Shown here piece by piece: positions 7,974 through 8,439 of a DNA stretch of 8,439 nt (its first letter is position 1; each line of letters begins with the position of its first letter). The notes under the pieces are model-generated. The model was given only the letters and a program-made list of their open reading frames with translations, had not been told where the DNA came from and searched no databases. The DNA lies in NCBI GenBank assembly GCA_937995275.1, contig CALKKN010000059.1:1-8439 (forward strand), in the 5' to 3' direction. The position numbers were made by a program, and so were the translations under genes. Origin of the DNA: an uncultured Lysobacterales bacterium (GTDB lineage: Bacteria; Pseudomonadota; Gammaproteobacteria; Xanthomonadales; SZUA-36).

Positions 7974-8327
7974 ATGGATGTATTTCGGGTTTTCCAGATA
8001 GAGGCGGCGCATCGCCTGCCGAACGTCCCCGCCGGCCACAAATGTGCACGCATGCACGGCCACTCCTTCCGTATCGAAATCCACGTCAGCGGAGCGGTCG
8101 GAGAACAGTCGGGTTGGGTGATGGACTTTGCCGACCTGCGCCGGGCCTTCCAGCCTCTGTTCGACCAGCTTGACCATCACTGCCTGAACGACATCGAGGG
8201 CCTGGAGAACCCGACCAGCGAGATCCTCGCCCGGTGGATCTGGGATCGACTCGAGCCGAGCCTGCCGATCCTCAGCTCCGTCACGGTGTGGGAGACCCCC
8301 CGCAACAGCTGCACGTACCGCGGGTAG
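7974..8327 (+). CDS. queD: 6-carboxy-5,6,7,8-tetrahydropterin synthase (queuosine pathway)
   Basis: Converts 7,8-dihydroneopterin triphosphate to 6-carboxytetrahydropterin, the second step on the way to preQ0 and queuosine in tRNA; cytoplasmic zinc enzyme of the 6-pyruvoyl-tetrahydropterin synthase fold. The 117 residues align along their length with E. coli QueD (about 121). Zinc ligands H13 (EAAHRLP), H28 and H30 (MHGHS); catalytic cysteine C24 in GHKCARMHGHS; catalytic D67/H68 in LDHHCLND; GLENPTSE (76-83) and the pterin-binding glutamate E107 in the VTVWET strand. The Cys and the GLENPTSEI block separate QueD from eukaryotic PTPS. The start lies 61 bases after the CDGSH gene and lacks a ribosome binding site. 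No other queuosine genes are in the window. It converges on the next gene with three bases between stops. Confidence 0.96.
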   Translation: MDVFRVFQIEAAHRLPNVPAGHKCARMHGHSFRIEIHVSGAVGEQSGWVMDFADLRRAFQPLFDQLDHHCLNDIEGLENPTSEILARWIWDRLEPSLPILSSVTVWETPRNSCTYRG

Positions 8328-8330
8328 CGG

Positions 8331-8439
8331 CTACACCCGCACCCGGTGCGGGTGGGTGTAGATGTTGAAGCTGTGCTCGCGCAGGAAGGCGACCAGCGTG
8401 ATGCCGGCGTCTTCGGCGAGCTCGCACGACAGGCTGGTG
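8331..8439 (-). CDS. fdhD: Formate dehydrogenase accessory sulfurtransferase FdhD, C-terminal end (partial)
   Basis: Only the last 35 codons are in the window, read by hand on the minus strand with the stop at 8333-8331 (TAG). The visible peptide contains [16 protein letters not shown] followed by NIYTHPHRV, which fits the end of FdhD, where a 'LA...a(G/N)(I/L)TLVGF' strand and a final '(V/I)YTHPxR(L/I/V)' are conserved. FdhD transfers sulfur from IscS to the molybdenum cofactor of formate dehydrogenase. The start and the catalytic CxxC loop lie beyond the right edge, so function cannot be confirmed. The gene overlaps the hairpin and converges on queD. Confidence 0.75.
   Translation of the reverse strand, partial: TSLSCELAEDAGITLVAFLREHSFNIYTHPHRVRV
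8334..8354. terminator. GC-rich hairpin at the convergent queD/fdhD ends
   Basis: CACCCGCAC (8334-8342) and GTGCGGGTG (8346-8354) form a perfect nine-base-pair stem around a three-base loop. It lies just downstream of the queD stop and inside the last codons of the minus-strand gene. No run of T follows on either strand, so it is not a canonical intrinsic terminator; a bidirectional transcript-end or stabilising role is inferred from its position. Confidence 0.45.

Overview
This is a compact, GC-rich bacterial chromosomal stretch with almost no non-coding space. It reads as ordinary proteobacterial DNA, most likely from a gammaproteobacterium: the YadG, YadH and QueD proteins follow their Escherichia coli counterparts along their whole visible length, while the other genes resemble those of GC-rich environmental gammaproteobacteria. 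That assignment is an inference from remembered family sequences, not from a search. I see no tRNA, rRNA, transposase, phage gene, CRISPR array or other sign of recent transfer.

Left part (1-1512, minus strand): a two-gene ABC-2 exporter operon, yadG (ATPase) followed by yadH (permease, running off the left edge), joined by an ATGA stop/start overlap. A 108-base gap with divergent starts separates it from the central operon.

Central part (1621-5595, plus strand): four genes packed head to tail. These are a secreted alpha/beta hydrolase of the tripeptidyl-aminopeptidase type, a NatA-type ABC ATPase (GTGA overlap), a NatB-type ABC-2 permease (ATGA overlap) and, after 47 bases, a peroxiredoxin of the BCP type with a signal peptide. 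The very tight coupling suggests that an envelope peptidase and an exporter are made together, with a thiol peroxidase downstream in the same compartment. This is the most system-like part of the window, although every member belongs to a known family.

Right part (5602-8439): a secreted metal-dependent amidohydrolase on the minus strand converges on the peroxiredoxin with six bases between the stops. Divergent from it, across a 70-base region with two overlapping -10-like boxes facing opposite ways, is a protein with two CDGSH iron-sulfur modules. Next come queD (6-carboxytetrahydropterin synthase, queuosine pathway) and, converging on it with three bases between the stops, the C-terminal end of a gene that looks like fdhD (formate dehydrogenase accessory sulfurtransferase).

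No clearly new system is proved here. The points most worth a second look are the hydrolase/NatAB/peroxiredoxin operon, the duplicated CDGSH module with a degenerate first motif, the shared divergent promoter at 7231-7238, and the possibly leaderless queD start.
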